Origin: Brucellaceae bacterium | GTDB taxonomy: Bacteria > Pseudomonadota > Alphaproteobacteria > Rhizobiales > Rhizobiaceae | Assembly (NCBI GenBank): GCA_020637775.1 | Contig: JACKJV010000003.1 | Location: 308,891 to 372,890, forward strand | Length of the DNA: 64,000 nucleotides | Direction of reading: 5' to 3' | Shown: positions 43,519-52,628 of the stretch, one piece after another | Numbering within the stretch: the stretch's first letter is position 1 | Layout: each line of letters opens with the position of its first letter | The notes under the pieces: generated by a model | Told to the model about the DNA's origin: nothing | What the model saw: only the letters and a program-made list of their open reading frames with translations | Database searches by the model: none | Translations under genes and position numbers: made by a program

Positions 43519-44916
43519 ATGGCGACGGCTTTGTTGGCGGGCAATTCGCAGCCCGGTGACCGTCTGGGCAGGGATTTCGGGCTCCTGCTGGAGAAGGCGG
43601 TCATCCTGATCATCGACGATGAACCGGGCATGCGCAACTTCCTCCAAAGAACGCTTCAACCGCGATGCCACAGGGTGGACACCGCCCAGGACGCGGCCAG
43701 TGCGAGCGACCTCATCGACCGCAACCGCTATGACGTGATCATCCTCGACAACATCATGCCGGGAAAAAGCGGGCTCGACTGGCTCGACGAGCAGGCAGAA
43801 GACGGGCTGTTTTGCGAGGTCATCCTGATGACGGCCTATGCTGATCTCGAGACCGCCATCCAGGCCTTGCGCGCCGGGGCGAGCGATTTCGTGCTCAAGC
43901 CGTTCCGCTCCAACCAGATCCTGAACGCGATATCGCGCAGCCTTGAGCGCCGTTCGCTTCGCAACGAGAACTATGTCCTGCGTCACGAGCTGCGCTCGAC
44001 ATCCGACCACCTGCTGCTGCGCGACCGGCTGATCGGCCAATCGCAGCAGATCGGAGCGGTGCGCGACGCGATTGCGCGGGTTGCGCCCTTGCCGACATCG
44101 GTGCTGATCAGCGGGCCTTCCGGCTCGGGCAAGGAGGTTGCGGCGCGGTCCATCCATGCGCTGTCCGACCGGGCGGCCAAGCCGTTCGTACCGGTCAATT
44201 GCGCAGCAATTCCCGCCGAGATGATCGAGGCCGAATTGTTCGGCCATGTGAAAGGCGCTTTCACCGGCGCCGCCGATTCCCGCGAAGGGCTTTTCATGCA
44301 CGCCCATGGCGGCACCTTGTTTCTCGACGAAATCGCGGAGCTGCCGCTTGCGACGCAGAGCAAGCTGCTGAGGGCGTTGGAAGACCGGAAGGTGCGCCCG
44401 GTCGGCGCGGAACGCGAGACGCCGGTCGATCTGCGCTTCATCTTCGCCACCAACGCCGATCTGGAAGCCCGTGTTGCGGAGGGCGCTTTTCGCGCCGACC
44501 TGTTCTACCGGATCAATGTGATGGCGATCGACATGCCCTCCCTGAAGGATCGCGGGAGCGATGTCATCGAGTTGACGGAACTCTTTCTTGACAAGCTGGC
44601 GCAGCAACTCGGCATGCCGCGCCTGACGCTGACCCAGCAGGCGCGCAACGCGTTCCTTGCCTATGACTGGCCGGGCAATGTTCGCGAATTGCGCAACCTG
44701 GTCGAACGCTCGCTCATTCTCGGACACTGGCCCGAAATCGCACCGGCTGCCGGATCCGCCAGTAAGCCGCAGGCCGGAACGCTGGACGCCATCGAGCGGC
44801 AACATATCGTGGACATGCTTGAAACCTGCGGCGGCAACCGCTCGGAAGCCGCCCGCCGGCTCGGCATTTCGCGCAAGACCATCGAACGCAAGCTGGCGCA
44901 ATGGGAGCGCCGGTGA
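43519..44916 (+). CDS. sigma-54-dependent two-component response regulator
   Basis: This 465-aa NtrC/DctD-type activator has a receiver domain (about residues 28-145; I-I-D-D-E-P-G with phospho-acceptor Asp in I-I-L-D-N-I-M-P). An AAA+ domain follows with Walker A G-P-S-G-S-G-K-E and the sigma-54 contact loop G-A-F-T-G-A, and a C-terminal Fis-type HTH (N-R-S-E-A-A-R-R-L-G-I-S-R-K-T-I). GGGAGGA precedes the ATG. It overlaps the histidine kinase by 16 nt. The sigma-54 promoter before the transporter at 47153 is the evident target. Confidence 0.95.
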   Translation: MATALLAGNSQPGDRLGRDFGLLLEKAVILIIDDEPGMRNFLQRTLQPRCHRVDTAQDAASASDLIDRNRYDVIILDNIMPGKSGLDWLDEQAEDGLFCEVILMTAYADLETAIQALRAGASDFVLKPFRSNQILNAISRSLERRSLRNENYVLRHELRSTSDHLLLRDRLIGQSQQIGAVRDAIARVAPLPTSVLISGPSGSGKEVAARSIHALSDRAAKPFVPVNCAAIPAEMIEAELFGHVKGAFTGAADSREGLFMHAHGGTLFLDEIAELPLATQSKLLRALEDRKVRPVGAERETPVDLRFIFATNADLEARVAEGAFRADLFYRINVMAIDMPSLKDRGSDVIELTELFLDKLAQQLGMPRLTLTQQARNAFLAYDWPGNVRELRNLVERSLILGHWPEIAPAAGSASKPQAGTLDAIERQHIVDMLETCGGNRSEAARRLGISRKTIERKLAQWERR

Positions 44917-46934
44917 ACACGCCTGGCGACGCGCGCCGCAGGCTGTCCGTCCGTTACCGGCTGCTCGCGATCGCGCTGCTTCCCATGCTGGTGATCATTC
45001 CGCTGCTGCTCGGTGCGACGATGCTGCGCTGGAACGCCAAGTTCGACGGAATTCTGACCTCCAAGGTCCGTTCGGACCTGACCGTCGCCCACCAATATGT
45101 CAGCCGGATTCTTGGAAACACCAGCGATCACATCAACGCCCTCGGCGAATCCGCCGCGTTCCAGTCCGCCATGACCGGCGGCGACATGTCCGGACTGTCC
45201 GCGCTGCTGGCGGAGCGGCGCAAGACGCTGGGCCTTGATTATCTCTATGCGACCGCCACCGACGGGCGTGTTCTTGCGTCGGCTTCCCCGTCGGGGCCGA
45301 AAAGCGTCGATGCAACCCAGCCGGTGCTCGCATCCGCCGCCAAGGGCGTGGCACGCGCCGACATCGACATTCTTCCGGCGGAAAGCCTGGCGGCGCTTTC
45401 CCCGGACCTGGCGACGCAGGCCGCATTCAACCTTATCGAAACCGCCAATGCGGCGCCGTCGCGCGCCACGAGCAACACCAGCGGCATGGTGGTTCAGGCG
45501 GCAAGCCTTGCCGGCAATACGGGCAGCGGCCCGGTTCTGCTGGTGGGCGGAATACTCCTGAACCGCAATCTGGAGTTCATCGATACGATCAACGCGCTCG
45601 TCTATCAGGCCGGGAGCCTGCCGGAGGGAAGCCAGGGCACTGCCACGTTATTCCTCGACGATATCCGCATTTCCACCAATGTCAGGCTCTTCGAGGGGAA
45701 ACGGGCCTTGGGGACACGGGTCTCCGCGGCGGTCCGAAAAGCCGTTCTGGGCGATGGCCGCGTCTGGCTCGATCGCGCCTTCGTTGTCAACGACTGGTAC
45801 ATCTCGGCCTATGAGCCCATTGTCGACAGCCGCGGCGAAAGGGTGGGGATGCTCTATGTCGGCTTTCTGGAAGCGCCTTTCCAGCGAACGAAATGGATCA
45901 CTCTCCTGCTGGTGGCGGGTTCCTTCGTCATTGTTGCAGCGCTGACCATTCCATTGTTCCTGCGCTGGGCGGAGAGCATTTTCCGCCCGCTCGAGCTGAT
46001 GGCGCAAACCATCGATGTGGTCGAGGCCGGCGATCTTGACGCGCGAACGGGGATCCCTGATCGCGGCGACGAGCTGTCGCAAGTCGCCAGCCATCTCGAC
46101 ATACTTCTGGACCGAATCCGCGAACGCGACCGGCAATTGCGCGAATGGAATGACGCGCTGAACGCGCGGGTCGAGGAGCGAACCGCCGAGCTCAGCGCCG
46201 CCAACCGGCGTCTGGAAGAGACAACAAAACAGCTTGTGATGTCTGAAAAACTCGCAGCGATCGGCGAGATCACGGCCGGTGTCGCGCACGAGATCAACAA
46301 TCCCATCGCGGTCATTCAGGGCAATCTGGAGGTTTTGCGCGAATTGGCCAGAGACAAGGCCGTCGGCGCGGAGACCGAGTTCCGGTTGATTGACGAGCAG
46401 ACCGAGCGCATGCGCCAGATCGTGACCAGACTGCTGCAATTCGCTCGTCCCGATGAGTTTTCGGGCGGTGAGGAATCCAGCAGCCCGGCGGAAGTCTTCG
46501 CCGATTGTCTGCCGCTTGTCCGCCACATGATCCGCAAGGGCGCCATCGAGGTTTCTCACAACCATCTCTCCTGCCGGCCGGTGGCGATGAGCCGGACCGA
46601 ATTGCAGCAGGTCCTGGTCAACCTGATCGTCAATGCGATCCACGCCATGCCCGAAGGCGGGCTATTGAAGCTCGGCTGCCGCGAGGAAGCCCGGTCCGAT
46701 GCCGAGGGTGTGACGGTGACCGTAAGCGACAGCGGATCGGGAATGACCCAGGATGTGGCAGCCCGCATTTTCGACCCGTTCTTCACCACCAAACGCGCCT
46801 CAGGCACAGGTCTCGGCCTCTCGATCACGCATATGCTGGTCACGGCGGCGGGCGGCACGATCGAAGTAGCAACCGCGCCCGGCCAGGGCGCCGAATTCTC
46901 GATCTGGCTTCCGGCCTGGTCGCTGCCAGCCTGA
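44901..46934 (+). CDS. sensor histidine kinase with extracytoplasmic Cache-type sensor
   Basis: This 677-aa kinase has an N-terminal transmembrane helix (about residues 21-45), a large periplasmic region resembling a double Cache domain (about 46-330), a second helix (about 332-355), HAMP (about 356-410), a coiled coil, then HisKA. The H-box is A-G-V-A-H-E-I-N-N-P, and the HATPase part has N-L-I-V-N-A-I-H-A-M and G-T-G-L-G-L-S-I. It would sense a small molecule outside the membrane, probably the carboxylate moved by the transporter encoded downstream, and phosphorylate the regulator encoded upstream. Confidence 0.95.
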   Translation: MGAPVNTPGDARRRLSVRYRLLAIALLPMLVIIPLLLGATMLRWNAKFDGILTSKVRSDLTVAHQYVSRILGNTSDHINALGESAAFQSAMTGGDMSGLSALLAERRKTLGLDYLYATATDGRVLASASPSGPKSVDATQPVLASAAKGVARADIDILPAESLAALSPDLATQAAFNLIETANAAPSRATSNTSGMVVQAASLAGNTGSGPVLLVGGILLNRNLEFIDTINALVYQAGSLPEGSQGTATLFLDDIRISTNVRLFEGKRALGTRVSAAVRKAVLGDGRVWLDRAFVVNDWYISAYEPIVDSRGERVGMLYVGFLEAPFQRTKWITLLLVAGSFVIVAALTIPLFLRWAESIFRPLELMAQTIDVVEAGDLDARTGIPDRGDELSQVASHLDILLDRIRERDRQLREWNDALNARVEERTAELSAANRRLEETTKQLVMSEKLAAIGEITAGVAHEINNPIAVIQGNLEVLRELARDKAVGAETEFRLIDEQTERMRQIVTRLLQFARPDEFSGGEESSSPAEVFADCLPLVRHMIRKGAIEVSHNHLSCRPVAMSRTELQQVLVNLIVNAIHAMPEGGLLKLGCREEARSDAEGVTVTVSDSGSGMTQDVAARIFDPFFTTKRASGTGLGLSITHMLVTAAGGTIEVATAPGQGAEFSIWLPAWSLPA

Positions 46935-46941
46935 GACATTC

Positions 46942-46967
46942 TGTCCCAATTGGTCCGTTTTGTCCCA
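46942..46967 (+). promoter_or_regulatory. possible enhancer: two TGTCCCA repeats
   Basis: TGTCCCA occurs at 46942-46948 and again at 46961-46967, 19 bp apart, with CCAATTGG in between. This is about 75-100 bp upstream of the sigma-54 promoter, a usual position for sites bound by the activator. Assignment to this regulator is inferred. Confidence 0.4.
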
Positions 46968-47042
46968 GTCGCCAGGCGCCGGACAGGCGGGCATCGACCG
47001 TGCTCGCCATGGCGTTCCGGCTGTTGCGCGGGAAAGGCGGTC

Positions 47043-47058
47043 TGGCATGAGCGTTGCT
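47043..47058 (+). promoter_or_regulatory. sigma-54 (RpoN) promoter
   Basis: The sequence TGGCATG-AGCG-TTGCT fits the RpoN consensus TGGCACG-N4-TTGCW with correct GG to GC spacing and a single mismatch. It lies about 95 bp before the transporter start at 47153, directly downstream of the sigma-54 activator and kinase genes. Confidence 0.8.
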
Positions 47059-47152
47059 TAACAAATCCTTGCCTGCGGCGTGGAGGATGCCCGGGCCGGC
47101 GCCGATACGCGCTTGTCCTGAAACGCGCTCGCGCGCACATGGGAGGATATGT

Positions 47153-48853
47153 ATGTTTGACAGTCTGAAGAAGGAACACATCGTCGCCGGGCCGGGCTTC
47201 AACCGGTGGCGGGTTCCGCCCGCTTCCATCGCAATCCATCTGTGCATCGGTTCGGTCTATGCCTGGTCGGTGTTCAACCCGCCGCTGACTCGCCAGCTTG
47301 GCGTCGTGGCCCCGGCCGCCGATGACTGGGATCTCGGTTCGGTCGTCTGGATTTTCTCGGTCGCCATCGTGTTTCTAGGGCTAGCCGCAGCGTTCGCCGG
47401 CAAGTGGCTGGAAGACGTCGGCCCGCGGATGGTCGGTGTTGTTGCAGCCTTCCTGTGGGGCGGCGGCTTTCTCATCGGGTCCTTCGGAATTGCGACCCAT
47501 CAATTGTGGCTGATCTATCTTGGTTACGGCGTACTCGGTGGATGCGGCCTTGGCTTGGGCTATGTCTCGCCGGTCTCGACGCTAATCCGCTGGTTTCCCG
47601 ACCGCCGCGGCATGGCGACCGGCATGGCCATCATGGGATTCGGCGGCGGCGCGATGATCGCGGCCCCGCTGAAGGGCTGGCTACTCGGGCTGTTTGCCAA
47701 GGCTCCGACCTATCTTGGCGCTGAAGGCGCGGTGCAGACCATGGTCGAGAACGGGCGTGTCTTCGCCGAATCGGCGAGCGGCAAGGTCGAAGTGGTCATC
47801 GCCTCGGCCAAGCAAGCGGCCGCTTATGGCGGCGAAGCCGGCGTCTATGTCGTCGGAACCGGTGACACCGGCGCGGCATCGACCTTCGTCGTCCTCGGCA
47901 TCGGCTATTTCATCGTCATGATCGTTGCAGCCTTCATGTATCGCGTCCCGGCGGCGGACTGGAAGCCGGCCGGCTGGACGCCGAAGCCTGTTGCATCGGG
48001 CCTGATCACGCAAAGGAACGTGCATATCGACCAGGCGCTCAAGACCCCGCAATTCTGGCAGTTGTGGATCATGCTGTGCTTCAACGTGACCGCCGGCATC
48101 GGCGTGATCGGTGTGGCGAAAACCATGATGTCGGAGATTTTCGGCACCACCATGCCGCTGATCGTGACGGCCGCCTTCGCCTCGACCTATGTGCTGATGA
48201 TCTCGGTCTTCAACATGGTCGGGCGCTTCTTCTGGGCATCGACCTCGGACTTCATTGGCCGCAAGGCGACCTACATGTGGTTCTTCGTTCTCGGCACGAT
48301 CCTCTATCTGTCGATCCCGTATTTCGCCACGGCGGGCGCGGAAACCCCGTCGGTGATCTACCTGGTCGGTTTCTATGCCGCAACGATGATCATCTTCTCC
48401 ATGTATGGCGGCGGGTTTGCCACCATTCCGGCCTATCTGGCAGACATGTTCGGCACGATGCATGTCGGCGGCATCCACGGCCGGCTCCTGACGGCCTGGT
48501 CGACGGCAGGCGTTCTCGGACCGCTCGCCATCACCTCGCTGCGCGACATGTCGCTGAAAGGTGCGCTCAACGACCTGGCCGCCAAGGTCGATCCAGCGGC
48601 CTTTGCCGAGAAGTTCGGCGCGCCGATTGACCAGCTCGACGCGCTGGTGAAAGCCAAGACCGTGACCGTGGCGAAGCTGATGGAAATCGCACCTGCCGGC
48701 ACGATTGATCCAACGCCGAGCCTCTACAACACCACCATGTACTGCATGGCGGCGTTGCTGGTGATCGCCTTCTTCGCCAATCTATTCATGAAACCGGTGA
48801 GAGAGCATCACCATCATGACGAGCCGGCACTGGCGGCCGTTCCCGTGGAGTAA
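47153..48853 (+). CDS. OFA family MFS transporter (oxalate/formate antiporter type)
   Basis: This 566-aa, about 12-helix major facilitator of the OxlT-like OFA family has H-L-C-I-G-S-V-Y-A-W-S-V-F-N-P-P-L in helix 1 and G-L-G-L-G-Y-V-S-P-V-S-T-L-I-R-W-F-P-D-R-R-G-M-A-T-G between helices 4 and 5. A long hydrophilic insert occupies about residues 180-250. The ATG at 47153 follows GGGAGGA. The family moves small carboxylates; the preceding kinase/regulator pair and sigma-54 promoter imply induction by its substrate. The exact substrate is not known. Confidence 0.93.
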   Translation: MFDSLKKEHIVAGPGFNRWRVPPASIAIHLCIGSVYAWSVFNPPLTRQLGVVAPAADDWDLGSVVWIFSVAIVFLGLAAAFAGKWLEDVGPRMVGVVAAFLWGGGFLIGSFGIATHQLWLIYLGYGVLGGCGLGLGYVSPVSTLIRWFPDRRGMATGMAIMGFGGGAMIAAPLKGWLLGLFAKAPTYLGAEGAVQTMVENGRVFAESASGKVEVVIASAKQAAAYGGEAGVYVVGTGDTGAASTFVVLGIGYFIVMIVAAFMYRVPAADWKPAGWTPKPVASGLITQRNVHIDQALKTPQFWQLWIMLCFNVTAGIGVIGVAKTMMSEIFGTTMPLIVTAAFASTYVLMISVFNMVGRFFWASTSDFIGRKATYMWFFVLGTILYLSIPYFATAGAETPSVIYLVGFYAATMIIFSMYGGGFATIPAYLADMFGTMHVGGIHGRLLTAWSTAGVLGPLAITSLRDMSLKGALNDLAAKVDPAAFAEKFGAPIDQLDALVKAKTVTVAKLMEIAPAGTIDPTPSLYNTTMYCMAALLVIAFFANLFMKPVREHHHHDEPALAAVPVE

Positions 48854-48867
48854 GCGACGAATACATG

Positions 48868-48896
48868 CCGGGCGGGCCCTACGCGAGTCCGCCCGG
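48868..48896 (+). terminator. hairpin after the OFA transporter gene
   Basis: CCGGGCGG (48868-48875) pairs perfectly with CCGCCCGG (48889-48896) around a 13-nt loop, 14 nt after the stop codon. Only a short TT follows, so intrinsic termination is plausible but not certain. Confidence 0.5.
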
Positions 48897-49373
48897 TTAA
48901 TTGCACGACCCGTGAACCTGTCAGTGTCGATTTGTGGACCTTGGCGCAGAATTCGATACAACGGCGCGCCGTTGGACATCCGGGGCACTTCCCGAACGAT
49001 GTTGCCGCGACGAAACTGATCTTGCGAGGTCTTGCGCGATGTCAGTGCGCAATGGAAAATGCGCCCTGGGGAATGGACGGAAGCGAAGACAGAGTTCGCA
49101 ATTCACTTCCAGGAACGGTTCGTCACCGAATGACGATTACCCGGCCCCTGGCACGGGATTTCTGACAGTACCAGAGTGCGTGCCTACGACGGCGGCTGTG
49201 GCCGTCTCTTCGTCTTGCCGATCAAGGGACCGGCGATAGAGGGCCTTGCCGCTGATCAGGTTGGCCATGCGCAACGGATTGCCGGCACAACCGAAGGCCG
49301 GGGCGTGACGCCTCCCGCCAGCGCGAAGACGGAATGCCGTGCATCAGCCACTCCACTCACCGCCTTTTCCGGG
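48897..49373. other. about 480-bp intergenic region with no gene seen
   Basis: Between the convergent transporter and proX genes several short open frames exist, but none shows a domain, signal peptide or good ribosome site. No repeat or RNA gene was recognised. The region separates two convergent operons. Confidence 0.55.
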
Positions 49374-49407
49374 AAAAGGCACTGCGCAGGGCAATCCCGC
49401 GCAGTGC
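49374..49407 (-). terminator. intrinsic terminator of the proVWX-type operon
   Basis: Reading leftward, GCACTGCGC (49407-49399) pairs with GCGCAGTGC (49387-49379), a 9-bp stem, and is followed at once by CTTTT. It starts 13 nt after the proX stop at 49420. A second small hairpin (GCCTTTT/AAAAGGC, 49362-49380) overlaps its end. Confidence 0.75.
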
Positions 49408-49419
49408 ACGTCTGCACCG

Positions 49420-50406
49420 TCAGTCGGCTGCCGCGCGCGCGGCTTCCAGCCAGCCGTCATAGGTGGCCTGGTTTGCCGCAATCCATGCCGCGACATGCCC
49501 GTCGATCGCCTCTGAGCTGTCCTCGCCGTCGGCGATCTGCTTGTTTTCCACGGAGATGTCGTTGATATCGATCTTCGCCAGTTCGAACAGCTTGCGGGCT
49601 GCCGGGTTGGCATCGAGGAAATCGTTGCGGGCGATCACGCCGATGCTGTCGACGGCAAACCCGAGGTTCTTGCCGTTGAACGTCGTGTTGGCTTCCTTGC
49701 CATCGGGCAGAGACGTGTAGGGGACGGCGAGCCACTCCACGTCCTTGCCGGGAACGAGGGCGCCGGAGACCCAGTAGGGTGTCCAGGTATAGTAGAGGAT
49801 CGACTTGCCGCTGCCATAGCGCGCAATCGTGTCTGCGATGATCGCCTGGTAGGCACCCTGGTTATGGGTCACGGTGTCGCGCAGGCCGAATTCGGTCAGC
49901 TGATGCTCGATCACGCGCTCGCAGCCCCAGCCCGGCACGCAGCCCGCCAGGTCGGCCTTGCCATCGCCATCGGCATCGAACCTGGCGGCAATCGCCGGAT
50001 CCTTCAGATCGCCGAGATTCGTGACGCCGGAATCATAGGTTGCCTTGTCGATGAGATAGCCCTGGAGAGCGCCTTCGACCAGCGTTCCCACCTTGGACAT
50101 CACGGCATCGCCACCGGATTCCTCGTAGAACGTGTTGTGCAACTCGTTCCAGTGAACGCCCGTGAAATCGGCATCGCCTGTGCCGATGGCCAGATGGATC
50201 GTCTGGTACTCGACTTCGTTGGGCTCCGCCACCGTGTAGCCGAGATCTTCCAGCGCACGGAAGAGGATCCGGTGCTGGAAATACTCCTCGATCTGGCTGG
50301 TCATGACCGGCCGCACGGTGACACCTTCGCCGGGCTTGTCCTTGGCGAGGACAGGCGTGGCGAGAACCGACAAGGCGAGGGCCGTGCCGATGAAGAAATG
50401 CTTCAT
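49420..50406 (-). CDS. proX: glycine betaine/proline-type ABC transporter substrate-binding protein
   Basis: This 328-aa OpuAC/ProX-type periplasmic receptor has a signal peptide (cleavage after P-V-L-A, about residue 21). It carries the E-Y-F-Q-H-R-I-L-F-R-A-L-E-D-L-G-Y segment and aromatic-rich binding regions W-N-E-L, Y-Y-T-W-T-P-Y-W typical of quaternary-amine binding. It is last in the leftward proV-proW-proX order. The real ligand may be another N-methylated compound, given the molybdenum hydroxylase genes nearby. Confidence 0.92.
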   Translation of the reverse strand: MKHFFIGTALALSVLATPVLAKDKPGEGVTVRPVMTSQIEEYFQHRILFRALEDLGYTVAEPNEVEYQTIHLAIGTGDADFTGVHWNELHNTFYEESGGDAVMSKVGTLVEGALQGYLIDKATYDSGVTNLGDLKDPAIAARFDADGDGKADLAGCVPGWGCERVIEHQLTEFGLRDTVTHNQGAYQAIIADTIARYGSGKSILYYTWTPYWVSGALVPGKDVEWLAVPYTSLPDGKEANTTFNGKNLGFAVDSIGVIARNDFLDANPAARKLFELAKIDINDISVENKQIADGEDSSEAIDGHVAAWIAANQATYDGWLEAARAAAD

Positions 50407-50436
50407 TTCAGTTTCTCCTGTTGAGACAAGCAGACA

Positions 50437-51378
50437 TCAGCTGGTCTTTCCGACCATGCGCATGACCATTCCGACAGGACCGGATCGCCACCAGTGGCGG
50501 TGGCCGCGCTCCCGGCCCGATCGGCCGAGACCCTGAGTGATCCTGTCGAGAACGATGGCGAGAATGACGATGCCGAGGCCGCCGACAATGGCCTTGCCGG
50601 CATCGAGCCTGCCCATGGCGCGCAGCACCTCGTTGCCCAGCCCCTTGACCGAGATCATCGATGCGATGACCACCATGGACAGCGAGAGCATGATTGTCTG
50701 GTTGAGGCCGGCCAGGATGGTTGGCGTGGCCAGCGGCAGTTCCACCTTGAACATGATTTGCCGGGGCGTGGCGCCGAAGGCGCGCGCGGCCTCGACCACG
50801 CTGGCATTGACACCGCGAATGCCGAGCGACGTGAGACGGACCAGCGGGGGCAGGGCGAAGATGATGGTGACGATGACGCCCGACACGTTGCCGATCCCGA
50901 CCAGCATGACGACCGGCACGAGGTAGACGAAGGCCGGGATGGTCTGCATCGTGTCGAGAACCGGCCGGATGGCGGACTCGAAGCGGTCGTTCTTTCCTGC
51001 AAGGATGCCGAGAGGCAGGCCGATGATGACACACAGGATAACCGCCGATATCACGATCGCCAGCGTGGTCATGGCCATGGACCAGGCTGCCGGGTCGAGC
51101 AGGCCGAGGGCGACAAGGCAGACCAGGACGATCAGGGCGACGCGCCGTCCGGCGGCCTGCCAGGCGATCAGCACAAGAAGCACCAGCATGATGACCGGTG
51201 GAACGGCCTGAAGCGCGGCTTCGATGCCGGTGATCATCCCGTCGAAGAAGCTCTTGATGGGCTGGATGGCATCGCGGTTGGCGATGGCCCACTGCTTGAT
51301 GCCATCGGTGCGCCCGTCAATGTCCAGGTCGATCGAAGAGAACGGGTCGAGCCAGTTGAATGTCTTGTCGCCGGCCAT
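50437..51378 (-). CDS. proW: glycine betaine/proline-type ABC transporter permease
   Basis: This 313-aa ProW-type inner-membrane permease has P-F-S-S-I-D near the N-terminus, several transmembrane helices, and the EAA loop E-A-A-R-A-F-G-A-T-P-R-Q with P-L-V-R-L-T-S-L-G-I-R. The ATG at 51378 overlaps the proV stop (TGATG arrangement), which fixes the start although the frame is open upstream. It forms the membrane channel with a homodimer expected. Confidence 0.93.
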   Translation of the reverse strand: MAGDKTFNWLDPFSSIDLDIDGRTDGIKQWAIANRDAIQPIKSFFDGMITGIEAALQAVPPVIMLVLLVLIAWQAAGRRVALIVLVCLVALGLLDPAAWSMAMTTLAIVISAVILCVIIGLPLGILAGKNDRFESAIRPVLDTMQTIPAFVYLVPVVMLVGIGNVSGVIVTIIFALPPLVRLTSLGIRGVNASVVEAARAFGATPRQIMFKVELPLATPTILAGLNQTIMLSLSMVVIASMISVKGLGNEVLRAMGRLDAGKAIVGGLGIVILAIVLDRITQGLGRSGRERGHRHWWRSGPVGMVMRMVGKTS

Positions 51379-52472
51379 CAAACCTCTCCCGCCAGTGCTG
51401 CTTGCGACCCCAGATCCTCGCGTCCCTGAATGCCGCGCAGAAGCGCCTTCTTGGTCACCACGCCGAGGTTCAATCCGTCGGTCTGTACGAGAATGGGGTG
51501 ATCGGTCGTCACCGCGATATCGACCAGCGTGTTCAGCTTGTCCTCGGGCCTCGCCACCGGCCATTGGGATGCATCCACGGTGCCATTGGCCTTCCGGTAG
51601 CTTTCGAACGGCTGCATGATGCGCGCGGCGGTGACGAGATCGAGCTTGGAAATGCCGGCCACGAAATCCGCCACATAATCGTCGGCCGGGCGCGTCACGA
51701 TTTCTTCCGGCGTGCCGATCTGCACAAGAACGCCATCCTTCATGATGCCAATGCGGTCGCCGATGCGAATCGCCTCGTCCAGGTCATGGGTGATGAACAG
51801 CGTCGTCTTGTGCAATTCGGCGGACAGTTCCATGAAGGTGGTCTGAAGCTGGCGGCGGATCAGGGGATCGAGCGCGGAAAACGGCTCGTCCATCAGCAGG
51901 ATGGTCGGATCCGCGGCAATGGCGCGGGCCAGGCCCACGCGCTGCTGCATGCCGCCGGACAATTCATCGGGATATTTCTGGTCCCAGCCCGTCAGATCGA
52001 CGGCATCGATTGCCTTTCGCGCCACGTCGATGCGCTTTTCCTCCGCGATGCCGCGGACTTCCAGTGAAAAGGCGACATTGTCGCGGACATTGCGGTGCGG
52101 CATCAGCGCCATGTTCTGGAAGACCATGCCGATTTTCTCGGCTCTGAGCGCGCGCAATTCCTTCTGCGTCATCGCATTGACGTTCCGGCCTTCGATGAAG
52201 ACGGATCCGGCGGTCGGTTCGATCAGCCGGTTGACATGCCGGATCAGGGTCGATTTCCCGGAGCCCGACAAACCCATGATGCAGAAGATTTCGCCACGGG
52301 CGACGCTGAAGGAGGCGTCCCTTACCCCGACGATGCAATCGTACCTGTCGCGGATGTCGTCCTTGGACAACCCCTGTTCGAGCACTGCATCCATCGCCTC
52401 GCGAGATCGATGCCCGAATATCTTCCAGATGCCGTCACAGCGGATGACATCTTCCCGTCTGCCTTGCGTCAT
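51378..52472 (-). CDS. proV: glycine betaine/proline-type ABC transporter ATP-binding protein
   Basis: This 364-aa ProV-type ATPase has an N-terminal W-K-I-F-G extension, Walker A G-L-S-G-S-G-K-S-T, signature L-S-G-G-M-Q-Q-R-V-G-L-A-R, Walker B I-L-L-M-D-E-P-F-S-A-L-D-P and a C-terminal CBS-like segment (L-V-D-I-A-V-T-T-D-H-P-I-L-V). The ATG at 52472 follows GGAGGGAGGGGAG, so the longer upstream open frame is not used. It is the first gene of the operon and diverges from the GntR gene across the operator-like repeats. Confidence 0.94.
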   Translation of the reverse strand: MTQGRREDVIRCDGIWKIFGHRSREAMDAVLEQGLSKDDIRDRYDCIVGVRDASFSVARGEIFCIMGLSGSGKSTLIRHVNRLIEPTAGSVFIEGRNVNAMTQKELRALRAEKIGMVFQNMALMPHRNVRDNVAFSLEVRGIAEEKRIDVARKAIDAVDLTGWDQKYPDELSGGMQQRVGLARAIAADPTILLMDEPFSALDPLIRRQLQTTFMELSAELHKTTLFITHDLDEAIRIGDRIGIMKDGVLVQIGTPEEIVTRPADDYVADFVAGISKLDLVTAARIMQPFESYRKANGTVDASQWPVARPEDKLNTLVDIAVTTDHPILVQTDGLNLGVVTKKALLRGIQGREDLGSQAALAGEV

Positions 52473-52519
52473 GCGGCTCCCCTCCCTCCAGCGACGCAAC
52501 AGAAACCATAGATTTCGAC

Positions 52520-52557
52520 TGTAGACAATATGTAAAGTCAGTTGTAGACAATATGTA
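52520..52557. promoter_or_regulatory. two operator-like 15-bp direct repeats
   Basis: TGTAGACAATATGTA occurs twice, at 52520-52534 and 52543-52557, 23 bp apart (about two helical turns). Each contains the TTGT/ACAA-type partial symmetry common in GntR-family sites. They lie between the divergent proV and GntR genes, so the GntR protein is the likely binder. Confidence 0.7.
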
Positions 52558-52628
52558 TTTTCAAGATCCGGACCGTGGTGCTTAAGGTCGGGTGCCGAGC
52601 TGTTGACACCGATCCGGAGGAGGCCCCC

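Noticed and set aside
43396..44901. A 501-codon leftward frame
   Set aside because: It is antisense to the sigma-54 response regulator and shows no family features.
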